Shown one piece after another: positions 7,632-16,299 of a stretch of 64,000 nucleotides of DNA. The position numbers and the translations under genes are program-made. How positions within the stretch are numbered: the stretch's first letter is position 1; the number at the start of each line of letters is the position of its first letter. The DNA is from Fusobacterium naviforme (lineage in GTDB: Bacteria; Bacillota; Clostridia; Lachnospirales; Lachnospiraceae). The notes under the pieces are model-generated. The model was not told where the DNA came from and did not search any database. It saw nothing but the letters and a program-made list of their open reading frames with translations. The stretch is taken from NCBI GenBank assembly GCA_003014445.1, contig PYGH01000008.1, positions 1 through 64,000 of the forward strand. The letters run 5' to 3'.

Positions 7632-7658
7632 TTATTAACAAATGACTTAATAAGTATA
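7632..7658 (-). promoter_or_regulatory. Candidate operator and -10 element for the HTH-led operon
   Basis: TTATTAA at 7632-7638 and TTAATAA at 7647-7653 form a perfect 7-bp inverted repeat with an 8-bp centre, about 20 bases upstream of the regulator's ATG. On the minus strand a TATACT (7653-7658) abuts it as a possible -10 box; no good -35 is visible. A repressor bound here would cover the transcription start. Confidence 0.5.
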
Positions 7659-7689
7659 ACATATATCCTCTGCCTTTTCTACCACAAAT

Positions 7690-7718
7690 AAAAAAAGCAC
7701 CCCGCCGTAACGAGGTGC
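7690..7718 (-). terminator. Rho-independent terminator after the serine recombinase remnant
   Basis: Read on the minus strand, GCACC...GGGTGC (7697-7718) forms a GC-rich stem followed by seven Ts (7690-7696). It lies 19 bases after the recombinase stop codon and insulates that gene from the operon that starts at 7614. Confidence 0.8.
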
Positions 7719-7736
7719 GTCAGTGTCCGTATTTGC

Positions 7737-8534
7737 TCATGCCTCCACATCAATCTCCAGAACGGATTTGAACTCAACTGTCAGTTTCTCATCATAAACC
7801 GTTATCTTTTCAATCAGCCGCCTGACCAGAGTTTCGGAGTATTCCGTAACCGCCTCGGTCTGCTCATTCAGGAAGTCCGTGAGGTCTTTCAGCCGCTCCA
7901 CAAGCTCACTGTTCATCGCTGCCGCCGTCAGGACTTCCTGCCGCTCCTCCCGGAGTGCGATGATGGTATTGCCGATTGCGTCTGTCCGCGCCTGATCCCG
8001 TCCGGCCTTAAGCAATTCTGCCTGCTGCACTTTCAGATCATAATCTATTGCCGAAAGCCGTTCATCCAGACCGCCTCCAAGCACTGATTCAATATTTGCC
8101 TTCAACGCAGGCAGGACAGCATCCTTTCTCGCCCAGGCATCGTTAATAGCTGTCACCACTGCTGCCTGCAGATCTTCCTCATGAATCGTCCTTGCCGGAC
8201 AGTCGATGCCGCTCTTTTTCTTCTCCACCCGGCTGACGCACCGCCATACCGTTGACCGACATCCACGGTTGTTCCATTTGATTCTCCGGAAGATATCCCC
8301 ACAGTGTCCGCAGATAACCATACTTGATAAAGCGTATCTTGAACTGTATACCCGTTTCCTCCCGTCGGTCAGGATGTTCGCTCTCCTGGCGATCTCAGCC
8401 TGCACCCGCAGAAAGGCGTCCCTGTCAATGATTGGCTCGTGGCTGCCTTCGACATAGTATTTCGGAGCATAACATGTGTTGGCCACGCGCTTCTTTTCCA
8501 GTGTGTTTACAGTGTATGTCTTTTGCAGAAGGGC
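7737..8534 (-). pseudogene. Large serine recombinase, C-terminal part only
   Basis: The homologous part starts at ALLQKTYTV (8534) and contains the recombinase-domain segment [16 protein letters not shown], the zinc ribbon with CGHCG and a second pair of cysteines further on, and a long coiled coil ([13 protein letters not shown] region) up to the stop. These are the DNA-binding half of large serine recombinases of clostridial conjugative and integrative elements. The catalytic N-terminal domain with the active serine is missing. Upstream of 8534 the frame stays open by chance, but it is antisense to the tyrosine integrase. The remnant cannot catalyse recombination alone. It shows that a second element once occupied this site. 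Confidence 0.85.
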
Positions 8535-9761
8535 ATGGGGAAGGTAAACGGAAAACGACAGCGTAAAGAAAAGGGCGGATTCCGCACGAAGAAGGAAGCC
8601 GATGTCGCACTGGCTAAAGCTATAGCGGAATATAACACCGCCGGACAGGTGTTTACTCCGGAGGATATCACCGTCTCCGACTATCTGGATGATTGGTTCA
8701 GTCAGTATGTGAAGATGAATCTGAAGTATAACACCCAGCTGGCCTACATCACCGTCATTGAAAAACACCTGAAACCTGAATTTGGAAAGTACCGGCTACA
8801 GGCGCTAAGTGCTCCGGCGATTCAGGAATATGTTAATAGGATGAAGTCCAAAGGCTTCGCTAAAACCACGCTGAAGAATACTTTCTACACCCTCTCTGCC
8901 GCCCTGGATTATGCAGTGGAACCGCTGCACTATGTGCAGTTCAATATCTGTGATCGTGTGAAATTCCCGAAGTATGAGAACTCCCGTCAGGAGCTGCACG
9001 TCTATATCAAGCCGGAGGACATGAAGCGGATCCTCAAACGATTCCCGGTATCTACTCCGTACTATGTCCCGATCATGATTGGCTACTATACCGGTCTTCG
9101 GATCAGCGAGTGCTTCGGCCTCACCTGGGATAACATCGACCTGGAAAAGAAAACTATTACAGTGGATCATCAGGTCGTGAAACGAAACTTCAGCGATGTA
9201 CAGACTGCCTCGAACAAAGACAGAAAGAAACTGAAAAAATCTCTGTGGTACTTCCAGACGCCTAAAACCAAAACATCAAATCGCACCATCAAGATCGGTG
9301 AAACGCTGTGCAGCGTTCTGAAAAACGCCAAACACCAAAAGAATCTGAACCGGATGAAGTATGATAAACTTTACACTGAATATTATCTGAAACCGGAAAC
9401 AGACGAAAAGGGCGAAACTATCCAGCAGCTCGTCCCAGTTCCCAGATTCATCCCTGTTGACCTTCCGCCGACGGACCTTGTCTGCATCCGGGACGATGGG
9501 ACCTACTGCAGCACAGACAGCTTTAAGGTGGTCAGCCGGGTCGTGAACAAAGATCTTCATATCGTGTTCAACTACCACTCCCTGCGGCACACTCACGCTA
9601 CGATGCTGATCGAAGCAGGTGCCAACCTGAAAGATGTCCAGGAGCGTCTAGGCCATTCCAATATTCAGACCACAATGAACAAGTATGTACACAACACAGA
9701 AGAGATGCGAAACGAGTCCGTAAACCTGTTCGAGAAGGCCGCCGGATCCGTAATCGCATAA
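8535..9761 (+). CDS. Tyrosine recombinase (integrase), lacking the first part of its arm-binding domain
   Basis: From [15 protein letters not shown] onward the sequence matches phage/ICE integrases: an SAM-like core-binding domain (about residues 45-130, [16 protein letters not shown]) and a catalytic domain with Arg in [29 protein letters not shown] and the nucleophile Tyr in MNKYVHN. All key residues seem present. The usual first 20-30 residues of the arm-binding domain are missing, because the gene is fused at 8534/8535 to the serine recombinase remnant; I place the start at the ATG at that junction. It has no convincing ribosome site. It may retain strand-exchange chemistry but probably lost normal binding or expression. 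It ends at a strong terminator. Confidence 0.75.
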   Translation: MGKVNGKRQRKEKGGFRTKKEADVALAKAIAEYNTAGQVFTPEDITVSDYLDDWFSQYVKMNLKYNTQLAYITVIEKHLKPEFGKYRLQALSAPAIQEYVNRMKSKGFAKTTLKNTFYTLSAALDYAVEPLHYVQFNICDRVKFPKYENSRQELHVYIKPEDMKRILKRFPVSTPYYVPIMIGYYTGLRISECFGLTWDNIDLEKKTITVDHQVVKRNFSDVQTASNKDRKKLKKSLWYFQTPKTKTSNRTIKIGETLCSVLKNAKHQKNLNRMKYDKLYTEYYLKPETDEKGETIQQLVPVPRFIPVDLPPTDLVCIRDDGTYCSTDSFKVVSRVVNKDLHIVFNYHSLRHTHATMLIEAGANLKDVQERLGHSNIQTTMNKYVHNTEEMRNESVNLFEKAAGSVIA

Positions 9762-9764
9762 TAA

Positions 9765-9807
9765 AAAAGCCGACTGTCCAGTTCAACTTCCTGTTCAGTC
9801 GGCTTTT
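9765..9807 (+). terminator. Terminator after the integrase
   Basis: AAAAGCCGACTG (9765-9776) pairs perfectly with CAGTCGGCTTTT (9796-9807), giving a 12-bp stem with T-rich flanks on both sides. It begins 3 bases after the integrase stop codon and could also stop the convergent rlmD transcript. Confidence 0.9.
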
Positions 9808-9820
9808 ATTTTAAAATTTA

Positions 9821-9839
9821 TGTCGGCAAAATGTCGGCA
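9821..9839 (+). repeat. Tandem TGTCGGCA repeats, possible integrase arm or attachment sites
   Basis: TGTCGGCA occurs at 9821-9828 and again at 9832-9839, between the integrase terminator and the 3' end of rlmD. Short direct repeats at this place are typical of integrase arm sites or an element end. No second copy of the surroundings was found at the left side of the island, so this is tentative. Confidence 0.3.
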
Positions 9840-9887
9840 GACAGCAAATTTTGGCGGCATGTAAAACCGTCAGACCCGCATAAATCC

Positions 9888-11294
9888 TTACTTTTCCCGG
9901 GTCAGAAGGACGATAGATTCTACATTCGGGGTCTGGGGGAACATATCAACGCCGACCGCACGTGTCAGCTGATACCCGCCCTCCCGCAAGATTTCAAGAT
10001 CCCGGAGCAGGCTCGATGGCTTGCAGGAGACATAGATCATGCGCGGAACCCGGTAGCGCACCAGCTTTGAGAGCGCCTTCGGATTCACTCCTTCTCGCGG
10101 CGGATCGAGAATGATTACATCCGGCTTCTCTCTCAGCTCATCCAGCACCTTCAGAACATCACCCGCAATGAAGCTGCAATTTGTGATACCATTTCGCTCT
10201 GCATTCTCCCGCGCCGCAATCACAGCCTCCTCAATCAGCTCAACTCCCACCGTGTGCGATGCGGTTTTCGCGACAAGCTGGGCTATGGTTCCTGTGCCGC
10301 TGTAGAGATCGAAGACCGTCTTCCCGCCGGTGTCTCCGACATAATCCGCGACCTTCCGGTACAAGAGCTCTGCGCCGTCCGCGTTGTTCTGGAAGAAGGA
10401 AAAGGGTGTGATCTTGAAGCGCAGTCCGGAGAGTGTCTCCTCAAAATACTCCTGGCCATACAGAACCTCTGTCCCCTGGTTAATCACGGCGTCCGCCGGA
10501 GAATCGTTCACAGTATGAAGGATTCCCTTCAGCTCTGACTGCAGCGGAAGCTTTAATATTGCATCTTTCCACTGGGTAAGCAGCAGAGAAAAGTTGATCG
10601 CTCTGCCCTCCTGCCCCTCCGGCGCAGTGTACGCGCCCTCTGACACCGTCACAAGATCCACCAGCATCTCCCCGCTGTGCGTCCCACGCCTCACCAGAAG
10701 ATGCCGCAGATAACCGCTGTGGCGAAGCTTATGAAAAAAGGGAATCTGCGCCTCTGTGAAGATGCGCAGGGTCTCCCGCAGTATCAGATTGAAGTCCTCA
10801 TGAACCAGCTGACAGCGGTCCGTCGTCACAATGTCGTAGTGGCTCTCCCGCCTGTGCATTCCGAGCGCAAGGGGACCATCCCGGTAGGCATCACCGAATG
10901 AATACTCCATCTTCAGCCGATAGTGCTCCGGCTCCGGACTTCCGAGCATTCCGTCCCACTGAAATGTCTGTCCGGCGGCAGTATGGAGCAGCTCCACAAG
11001 CTGCCGCTCCTTCAGCTTCAGCTGCTCTGGATAGGGCAGGGTCTGATAGAGACAGCCCCCACAGATACCGCTGTGCAGGCAGGGATGAGCCGCCGTCTCC
11101 AGCGGGGAGGGCTTGAGCAGCCGCAGCACCCTCCCCTCGCCGCGCTCCCCTCGCCGCTTCAATATGCGATACTCCACCTCTCTGCCCGGGATGGCATGCT
11201 TGATGAGCACCTTTCCATCCTCCCGCTCTATATAACCGCGATCCGGAAATGATGTGTCTCCGATCACGCCCTGTCCGATCTCCCCTTTTTTCAT
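9888..11294 (-). CDS. rlmD: 23S rRNA (uracil-5)-methyltransferase, RlmD/RumA type
   Basis: This SAM-dependent enzyme methylates C5 of a uracil in 23S rRNA. It has an N-terminal TRAM domain (GVIGDTSFPDRGYIEREDG), an iron-sulfur cysteine group (C72, C78 and C81 in HSGICGGC, plus a later Cys in TTDRCQLV), the SAM site FDLYSGTGTIAQL, ILDPPREGVNPK and the catalytic motif YVSCKPSS. I chose the ATG at 11294 because GAGGAG lies 9 bases upstream; a TTG at 11321 would add nine residues. The protein ends normally at NVESIVLLTREK, without the extra tail seen in the remnant at 1093-1473. It sits directly beside the integrase. Confidence 0.9.
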   Translation of the reverse strand: MKKGEIGQGVIGDTSFPDRGYIEREDGKVLIKHAIPGREVEYRILKRRGERGEGRVLRLLKPSPLETAAHPCLHSGICGGCLYQTLPYPEQLKLKERQLVELLHTAAGQTFQWDGMLGSPEPEHYRLKMEYSFGDAYRDGPLALGMHRRESHYDIVTTDRCQLVHEDFNLILRETLRIFTEAQIPFFHKLRHSGYLRHLLVRRGTHSGEMLVDLVTVSEGAYTAPEGQEGRAINFSLLLTQWKDAILKLPLQSELKGILHTVNDSPADAVINQGTEVLYGQEYFEETLSGLRFKITPFSFFQNNADGAELLYRKVADYVGDTGGKTVFDLYSGTGTIAQLVAKTASHTVGVELIEEAVIAARENAERNGITNCSFIAGDVLKVLDELREKPDVIILDPPREGVNPKALSKLVRYRVPRMIYVSCKPSSLLRDLEILREGGYQLTRAVGVDMFPQTPNVESIVLLTREK

Positions 11295-11320
11295 GCGCAC
11301 ATACTCCTCATTCACAGGCA

Positions 11321-11345
11321 AGGCGCGTCGTAAAACGACGCGCCT
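11321..11345. repeat. Perfect 11-bp palindrome between a small membrane gene and rlmD
   Basis: AGGCGCGTCGT (11321-11331) and ACGACGCGCCT (11335-11345) pair completely around AAA. Neither strand shows a T-run after it, so it is a weak terminator at best; it lies in the leader of rlmD and might pause or stop upstream transcription. Confidence 0.55.
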
Positions 11346-11390
11346 CTGCTTCCCTTATTTCGATATTTACAAGCCCGCTGTACGATAAGC

Positions 11391-11669
11391 TTATTCCTTT
11401 TCTTCCTCTTTCTCGGCGAGAGGCTCCTCAGTCTTTCTGAGAGGCTCCTCATCGTCGTCAAAATCATCGTCGAAATCATCATCGAAATCGTCCAGATAAT
11501 CCGGTGTCATAAAGCGATACACAGCGTAGGCAATTCCCGCCACAGCCGCAATCACCCCAAGGATCGCAAGAATCATGATGATCGTATCGCGTCTGCCGCC
11601 CTTGTCATCTCTTCTCTTCAGCGCATCCACCAATTCCTCAAGCTTCACCAGTGCTCCAAGATTCTCCAT
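11391..11669 (-). CDS. Small membrane protein with acidic DDFDDDFDDD repeat
   Basis: The 92-residue protein has a helical, charged N-terminus (1-27), one membrane helix (about 29-52) and an acidic C-terminus with a DDFDDDFDDDFDDD repeat at 60-73 followed by EEP-rich sequence. The ribosome site AGGAGGAG is excellent. I recall short proteins of this build (helical start, one helix, Asp-rich tail) in Lachnospiraceae genomes next to pcrA, but know of no function. The acidic tail could bind cations or a basic partner. It is 46 bases upstream of the palindrome leading to rlmD. Confidence 0.7.
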   Translation of the reverse strand: MENLGALVKLEELVDALKRRDDKGGRRDTIIMILAILGVIAAVAGIAYAVYRFMTPDYLDDFDDDFDDDFDDDEEPLRKTEEPLAEKEEEKE

Positions 11670-11803
11670 ACTACTCCTCCTGCCAGATTTTTATATTTTA
11701 ACAGCTTCAGAACCACCGCGCTGCGACAGCGCGTAATGATACATAACGATAAGCTCTCTGTAGGAGAAAGCTTCTGACACTGTAATCACATTATCGCATA
11801 AGC

Positions 11804-14194
11804 TCAGAGCTTTTTCAAGTTGGCAAAGCCCGCAAACATCTTTTTTGTCCCGTGCCGGTCAAAATCCACTGTCACCTCATAATCCCTGCTTCCGTCCTGG
11901 ATATTTTTCACCACACCCTCACCAAAGCGCTGGTGCTGCACCCGGTCTCCAACTTCATAATCTAGGTGATCTGCCTTCACAACCTGAAAGCTCTTTCCAA
12001 ACGCGAGGGGCTTTCTTCTGCCGGAAGAATCCGCCCACGCTGCATTGCGGTCCTCTGAACCCGTCACAGCTGAAACAGCGCAAGTGCCCTCTCCCGCTCC
12101 TGTACCGCCTCCCACAAAGCCACTGCCGTAGCTGTCGCGGTATCCGCTGTCCCAGGGCAGGCCTCTTCCGTCCCAGCCGCTCTCGCGACCGCCGAAGTGA
12201 TAGCTGGAGGGTCTGGGAGGACGGCTGCTGTCACTCCTCTCTGTGTACTCATCCGGAATCTCCCGCACAAACACAGACTCTCTGGACAAGTGTGTCTCTC
12301 CATTGATCATGCGGCTTCTTGCAGAGCAGAGTGTGAGGCGCTCACGCGCGCGGGTGATGCCGACATAGCAGAGGCGCCGCTCCTCCTCAAGCTCCTTCGG
12401 ATCGTCGATGCTGCGATTTCCGGGAAAAAGACCATCCTCCATTCCCGTCATGTACACCTCATCAAATTCCAGTCCCTTGGCGGCATGCAGCGTCATGAGT
12501 GTCACCTTCTCGCTGTTCTCATCCATGCGGTCGATATCCGCAACCAGAGCAACTTCCTCGAGGAAACGACTCAGAAGGGAAGCCCGCCTGCGCGGATCCG
12601 ACTCCTGCTGTTCTGCCTCAATCTCAGCACTGTCCTCCTGCTCCTGTTCAAAGGAGACCGCCTTCGAGATCAGCTCGTCGATATTCTCCCTGCGGGACTC
12701 CGCCTCAATCTCCCCCTCTGATTTCAGAAAGTCTAGATATCCGGAATCCTCCAGCACTGCTTCAATAAGTGCTCCCAGAGAAAGGCTCTCACTCTTTTCC
12801 CGAAGTCCCTCGATGAGCTGTACAAAGCCCCGAAGCTTCTCTCCCGCGCGCCCGGCGGTCCCGGCCGGGCCCGCCGCCCGAAGCGCCTCAAAAAAAGAGA
12901 GCTCATTCGCTGTGGCAAAGACTGCAATTCTTTCCTCCGTCACCGCACCAATCCCGCGCTTCGGGACATTTAAAATGCGGCGCGCGGCGAGATCGTCCCT
13001 TCCGTTGGCGACCGTCTTCAGATAAGCCAGAACATCCTTGATCTCACGCCTCTGGTAGAAATTCACACCGCCGACCAGCTGATAGGGCAGCCCTGCAGCG
13101 ACCATACGCTCCTCAAGCAGGCGGGACTGGGCATTGGTGCGGTAGAGCACCGCAAAGCGATTGTAGTGCCGGTCCATCCCCCGCTTCTGTATCTCCGAGA
13201 CGACGGCCTCCGCCTCGTCCTGCGCGGACTCAAAGCGACGCACATAGACCGGCTCTCCGTCCCCCTGCTCTGTCCAGAGACGCTTCTGCTTTCTGCCCAG
13301 ATTATTCCGTATCACCTCATTGGCTGCGCAGAGAATATTTCCCTTCGAGCGGTAGTTCTGCTCAAGCTTCACCATCTTCGCCCCCGGAAACTCCGTCTCA
13401 AAGTTCAGGATATTATAGATATTGGCCCCGCGAAATTTATAGATAGACTGGTCATCATCTCCCACCACACAGAGATTTTTATACTTTTCTGCAAGCAGCG
13501 AGATGAGCCTGAACTGCGCCGTATTCGTGTCCTGATACTCATCGACCATAATATAGCGAAAGCGCTCCTGATACTGCGCGAGCACCTCGGGGCTGTACTG
13601 AAAGAGCTGCACCGTCTTCATGATGAGATCATCAAAATCCAATGCGTTGTTTCTGCGAAGATCATCCTGATAGCGGAGATAGCACTCCGCGATCTTCTGC
13701 TCCACATAGCCACCGGCCTCCTTTAAAAGCTCCTCCGGTGTCCTGAGCTCATTCTTAGCGGCGGAGATCGCAGAGAGCACCGTTCGCTCCTTAAAGCTCC
13801 GGGTATCTATATTCAGCTCCCGGAACACCTGCTTCATCAGGGTCTTCTGATCGTCCGCATCGTAGATTGTAAAGCTGTTTTCAAATCCGATGCGATCAAT
13901 ATATCTGCGCAGAATACGCACACAGCTCGCGTGAAAGGTTGCGACCCAGACCTGCTCCGCGCCCTGCTCTACCAGAGCATCGACGCGCGCGCGCATCTCT
14001 CCGGCGGCCTTGTTCGTGAACGTGATCGCCATAATATGCCATGGCTCCACCTGCTTCCCGGCAATCAGATAAGCAATTCTGTGTGTCAGCACTCTGGTTT
14101 TCCCCGAACCCGCTCCGGCGAGAATGAGCAGAGGCCCCTCCGTACAGAGCATCGCCTCCCTCTGTCTGTCATTCATATTGTCATAAAGCGCCAT
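11804..14194 (-). CDS. pcrA: ATP-dependent DNA helicase PcrA
   Basis: This is a superfamily 1A 3'-5' helicase used in repair, rolling-circle replication and removal of RecA filaments. The 796 residues show motif I LAGAGSGKTR, motif II VDEYQDTN, motif III GDDDQSIYKFRGA, motif IV LEQNYRS, motif V LMTLHAAKGLEFDEVY and motif VI CYVGITRARERL. A low-complexity Gly/Ser linker (about 660-730) leads to the C-terminal Tudor-like domain (YEVGDRVQHQRFGEGVV), which binds RNA polymerase in other Firmicutes. The ATG at 14194 has GGGAGG. It lies after yerC, from which a stem-loop separates it. No missing motif was noted. Confidence 0.97.
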   Translation of the reverse strand: MALYDNMNDRQREAMLCTEGPLLILAGAGSGKTRVLTHRIAYLIAGKQVEPWHIMAITFTNKAAGEMRARVDALVEQGAEQVWVATFHASCVRILRRYIDRIGFENSFTIYDADDQKTLMKQVFRELNIDTRSFKERTVLSAISAAKNELRTPEELLKEAGGYVEQKIAECYLRYQDDLRRNNALDFDDLIMKTVQLFQYSPEVLAQYQERFRYIMVDEYQDTNTAQFRLISLLAEKYKNLCVVGDDDQSIYKFRGANIYNILNFETEFPGAKMVKLEQNYRSKGNILCAANEVIRNNLGRKQKRLWTEQGDGEPVYVRRFESAQDEAEAVVSEIQKRGMDRHYNRFAVLYRTNAQSRLLEERMVAAGLPYQLVGGVNFYQRREIKDVLAYLKTVANGRDDLAARRILNVPKRGIGAVTEERIAVFATANELSFFEALRAAGPAGTAGRAGEKLRGFVQLIEGLREKSESLSLGALIEAVLEDSGYLDFLKSEGEIEAESRRENIDELISKAVSFEQEQEDSAEIEAEQQESDPRRRASLLSRFLEEVALVADIDRMDENSEKVTLMTLHAAKGLEFDEVYMTGMEDGLFPGNRSIDDPKELEEERRLCYVGITRARERLTLCSARSRMINGETHLSRESVFVREIPDEYTERSDSSRPPRPSSYHFGGRESGWDGRGLPWDSGYRDSYGSGFVGGGTGAGEGTCAVSAVTGSEDRNAAWADSSGRRKPLAFGKSFQVVKADHLDYEVGDRVQHQRFGEGVVKNIQDGSRDYEVTVDFDRHGTKKMFAGFANLKKL

Positions 14195-14218
14195 GCTGCC
14201 TCCCGATACAAAAGTAAG

Positions 14219-14244
14219 GTCCGCAGCCTCACTGCACTGCGGAC
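14219..14244 (-). terminator. Stem-loop between yerC and pcrA
   Basis: GTCCGCAG (14219-14226) pairs with CTGCGGAC (14237-14244). On the minus strand it is followed by CTTACTTTTG, a weak T-run, so it may partly terminate the yerC transcript before pcrA. Confidence 0.55.
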
Positions 14245-14280
14245 ATCAGAATAACTGTTGTGATTTAAAATCTTCTGTGC

Positions 14281-14586
14281 TCACGCCTTCGACTGTTCCA
14301 TATCCCCGAGCCGGGCAAAGGTCAGGTCATAGCCGTCATTTCCGAAGTTCAGAGAGCGGTTCACACGGCTGATCGTCGCCGTGGAGGCTCCTGTCTTCTC
14401 TGCGATCTCCAGATAGGTCTTCTTCTCGCGCAGCATCTTTGCGACCTCGTAGCGCTGAGAAAAAGACAGCAGCTCATTGATCGTGCACACGTCCTCAAAA
14501 AAGCGATAGCACTCCTCCTCCGTCTTGAGAGTCAGAATCGCACGAAAGAGATGATCTACCGCTTCAGAATGGAGCTTATTGTTCAT
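14281..14586 (-). CDS. YerC/YecD-type transcriptional regulator (TrpR superfamily)
   Basis: The 101-residue, all-helical protein matches the YerC/YecD family: LSFSQRYEVAKMLREKKTYL is followed by the HTH segment IAEKTGASTATISRVNRSLN. In Bacillus YerC lies upstream of pcrB-pcrA, and here too it precedes pcrA, 87 bases away on the same strand. TrpR-like fold members bind DNA as dimers, usually with a small ligand; the ligand of YerC is not known to me. GGAGG precedes the ATG. Length is normal for the family. Confidence 0.9.
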   Translation of the reverse strand: MNNKLHSEAVDHLFRAILTLKTEEECYRFFEDVCTINELLSFSQRYEVAKMLREKKTYLEIAEKTGASTATISRVNRSLNFGNDGYDLTFARLGDMEQSKA

Positions 14587-14689
14587 AGCATCCTCCGCTC
14601 ATGGCCTAGCCGCCAGTAATAATAGTTTATTTCTTATCAATTGTAGCACAGTAAAATTTTAAAGTAAAGAAGCTGATCACTTATATTGC

Positions 14690-14718
14690 TTGATTTGCCC
14701 GGAAGCTTGGACTATTAT
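14690..14718 (+). promoter_or_regulatory. Promoter of the polysaccharide deacetylase gene
   Basis: TTGATT (14690-14695) and TATTAT (14713-14718) are separated by 17 bases and lie 36 bases before the ATG at 14754, which has AGGAGGAAAG as ribosome site. This fits a vegetative sigma factor promoter. Confidence 0.65.
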
Positions 14719-14753
14719 TATAAGGTATGTCAAGACTTACAGGAGGAAAGCTT

Positions 14754-16202
14754 ATGTCCTATCAGAACTACGGCGGGTACTACAGAGGCTCGAGCCAGCG
14801 CTCCAGAAGAAGGCGCAGACCGCGCTCCCCGCTTCCGCTCATCATCTGCATCGTGCTGCTGCTCCTGATCGGAGCTGTTTTTGTGTTCGGCAAGGTGCGG
14901 GATCGCATCGCCAAATCGACTGTGCCAGCTGAAGCCGAGGCCACTGTCTCCGAGGCTGACCAGAGCGCAGCTTCGGAAGCTCCGGACGCGGATCATCCCG
15001 AAAGTCCCGCAGAGACCATCCCCGCTGCGGAAACAACACTTGCGCGCGCAGAGCGGCTCGCTGCCCAGTATGACTATGACGCCGCGATCGCGCTCATCAC
15101 CGAGGACAGCGCGCTTGCCGCGAGTGAACAGGGTCAGGCTGCCATTCAGGGCTACGAGGCGACAAAATCCACGCTGGTGCGGCAGAACATCTCCGAGATC
15201 ACGCATGTCTTCTTTCACACTCTCATCATGGACAATAAGAAGGCCTTCGACGGGGACAACCGTCAGGACGGCTACAACGATGTCATGACCACAAAGAGTG
15301 AGTTCCTAAAGATGATGCAGTCCATGTACGAGCGCGGCTATGTACTGGTCTCCATCCACGACATCTGCTATGAGGTGGACGACACGGAGAAGGGCGGCAA
15401 GAAGATGGTTGCCGGAGATATCATGCTTCCTGAGGGCAAGCATGCCTTTGTGCTCTCGCAGGACGATGTCAACTACTATGAGTACATGGACGGCGACGGC
15501 TTCGCAAAGTGCCTGATAGTCGGGGAGGACGGAAAACCGAAGAACGAGATGATCATGGACGACGGCTCCATCTCCGTCGGGTCATACGATGTCGTCCCGC
15601 TGCTTGATGACTTTGTAGAGGAGCATCCAGACTTCTCCTACCGCGGAGCGAAGGGCATCGTGGCCGTGACCGGCTACAACGGCGTCTTCGGTTACCGCAC
15701 GGACAACTCCTACGAGGAGACCAACCCAAACATCGAGGCAGATCGCCAAAAGGTGCGCGAGGTCGCACAGTGCCTCCGGGACGACGGCTGGGAGATTGCC
15801 TCTCACAGCTGGGGACACAGAAACTACGGCTCCATCAGCATGGAGGATCTGCGGGAGGATAACCGCAAGTGGCAGGAGCGCGTCGCTCCGCTCATCGGCG
15901 GAACGGATATCCTGATCTATCCCTTCGGTGCGGATATCGCGGATTGGCATCCCTACACCAACGACAATGAGCGCTTCAACCTTCTCTGGGCGAGCGGCTT
16001 CCGCTATTTCTGCAACGTTGACTCCTCTCCCTATTTCGTCCAGAAGGGAAATGATTTCATGCGCATGGGACGCCGCAATCTGGACGGCTACCGCATGTGG
16101 CAGGATATGACTGTGAAGAATCACACAAGTGACCTCTTCAATGCGGCGGATATCTTTGATCCGGATCGTCCCACACCCGTGCCGGACTACAACGGCGGCT
16201 GA
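14754..16202 (+). CDS. Membrane-anchored polysaccharide deacetylase (NodB/CE4-type)
   Basis: The start is set at 14754 by AGGAGGAAAG. The 482-residue protein has a basic N-terminus (SQRSRRRRRPRSP), one membrane helix at about residues 29-47 and then an Ala/Glu-rich outer linker. The C-terminal half has deacetylase features: LSQDDVNYY with the Asp pair, WEIASHSWGHRNYG carrying the metal-binding His residues, and LIYPFGADIADWHP. Such enzymes remove acetyl groups from cell-wall or other polysaccharides outside the membrane. It stands alone between its own promoter and a strong terminator. Whether peptidoglycan or another glycan is the substrate cannot be told. Confidence 0.85.
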   Translation: MSYQNYGGYYRGSSQRSRRRRRPRSPLPLIICIVLLLLIGAVFVFGKVRDRIAKSTVPAEAEATVSEADQSAASEAPDADHPESPAETIPAAETTLARAERLAAQYDYDAAIALITEDSALAASEQGQAAIQGYEATKSTLVRQNISEITHVFFHTLIMDNKKAFDGDNRQDGYNDVMTTKSEFLKMMQSMYERGYVLVSIHDICYEVDDTEKGGKKMVAGDIMLPEGKHAFVLSQDDVNYYEYMDGDGFAKCLIVGEDGKPKNEMIMDDGSISVGSYDVVPLLDDFVEEHPDFSYRGAKGIVAVTGYNGVFGYRTDNSYEETNPNIEADRQKVREVAQCLRDDGWEIASHSWGHRNYGSISMEDLREDNRKWQERVAPLIGGTDILIYPFGADIADWHPYTNDNERFNLLWASGFRYFCNVDSSPYFVQKGNDFMRMGRRNLDGYRMWQDMTVKNHTSDLFNAADIFDPDRPTPVPDYNGG

Positions 16203-16241
16203 AGATCCGCCGGAAAGTAAAACAAGTAAAAGCAGATTTAC

Positions 16242-16281
16242 AAAAGAGCAGGTGCGCTGATTCCAGTGCACCTGCTCTTTT
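16242..16281. terminator. Bidirectional terminator between convergent genes
   Basis: AAAAGAGCAGGTGC (16242-16255) pairs perfectly with GCACCTGCTCTTTT (16268-16281), a 14-bp stem ending in A/T runs on both sides. It serves the deacetylase gene and the phosphatase gene that meet here. Confidence 0.92.
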
Positions 16282-16299
16282 ACTGATGATATCCATGAA

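Noticed and set aside
7737-8768. Full 343-codon minus-strand frame as one serine recombinase
   Set aside because: Residues before ALLQKTYTV are antisense to the integrase and do not resemble the family; only the part up to 8534 is kept.
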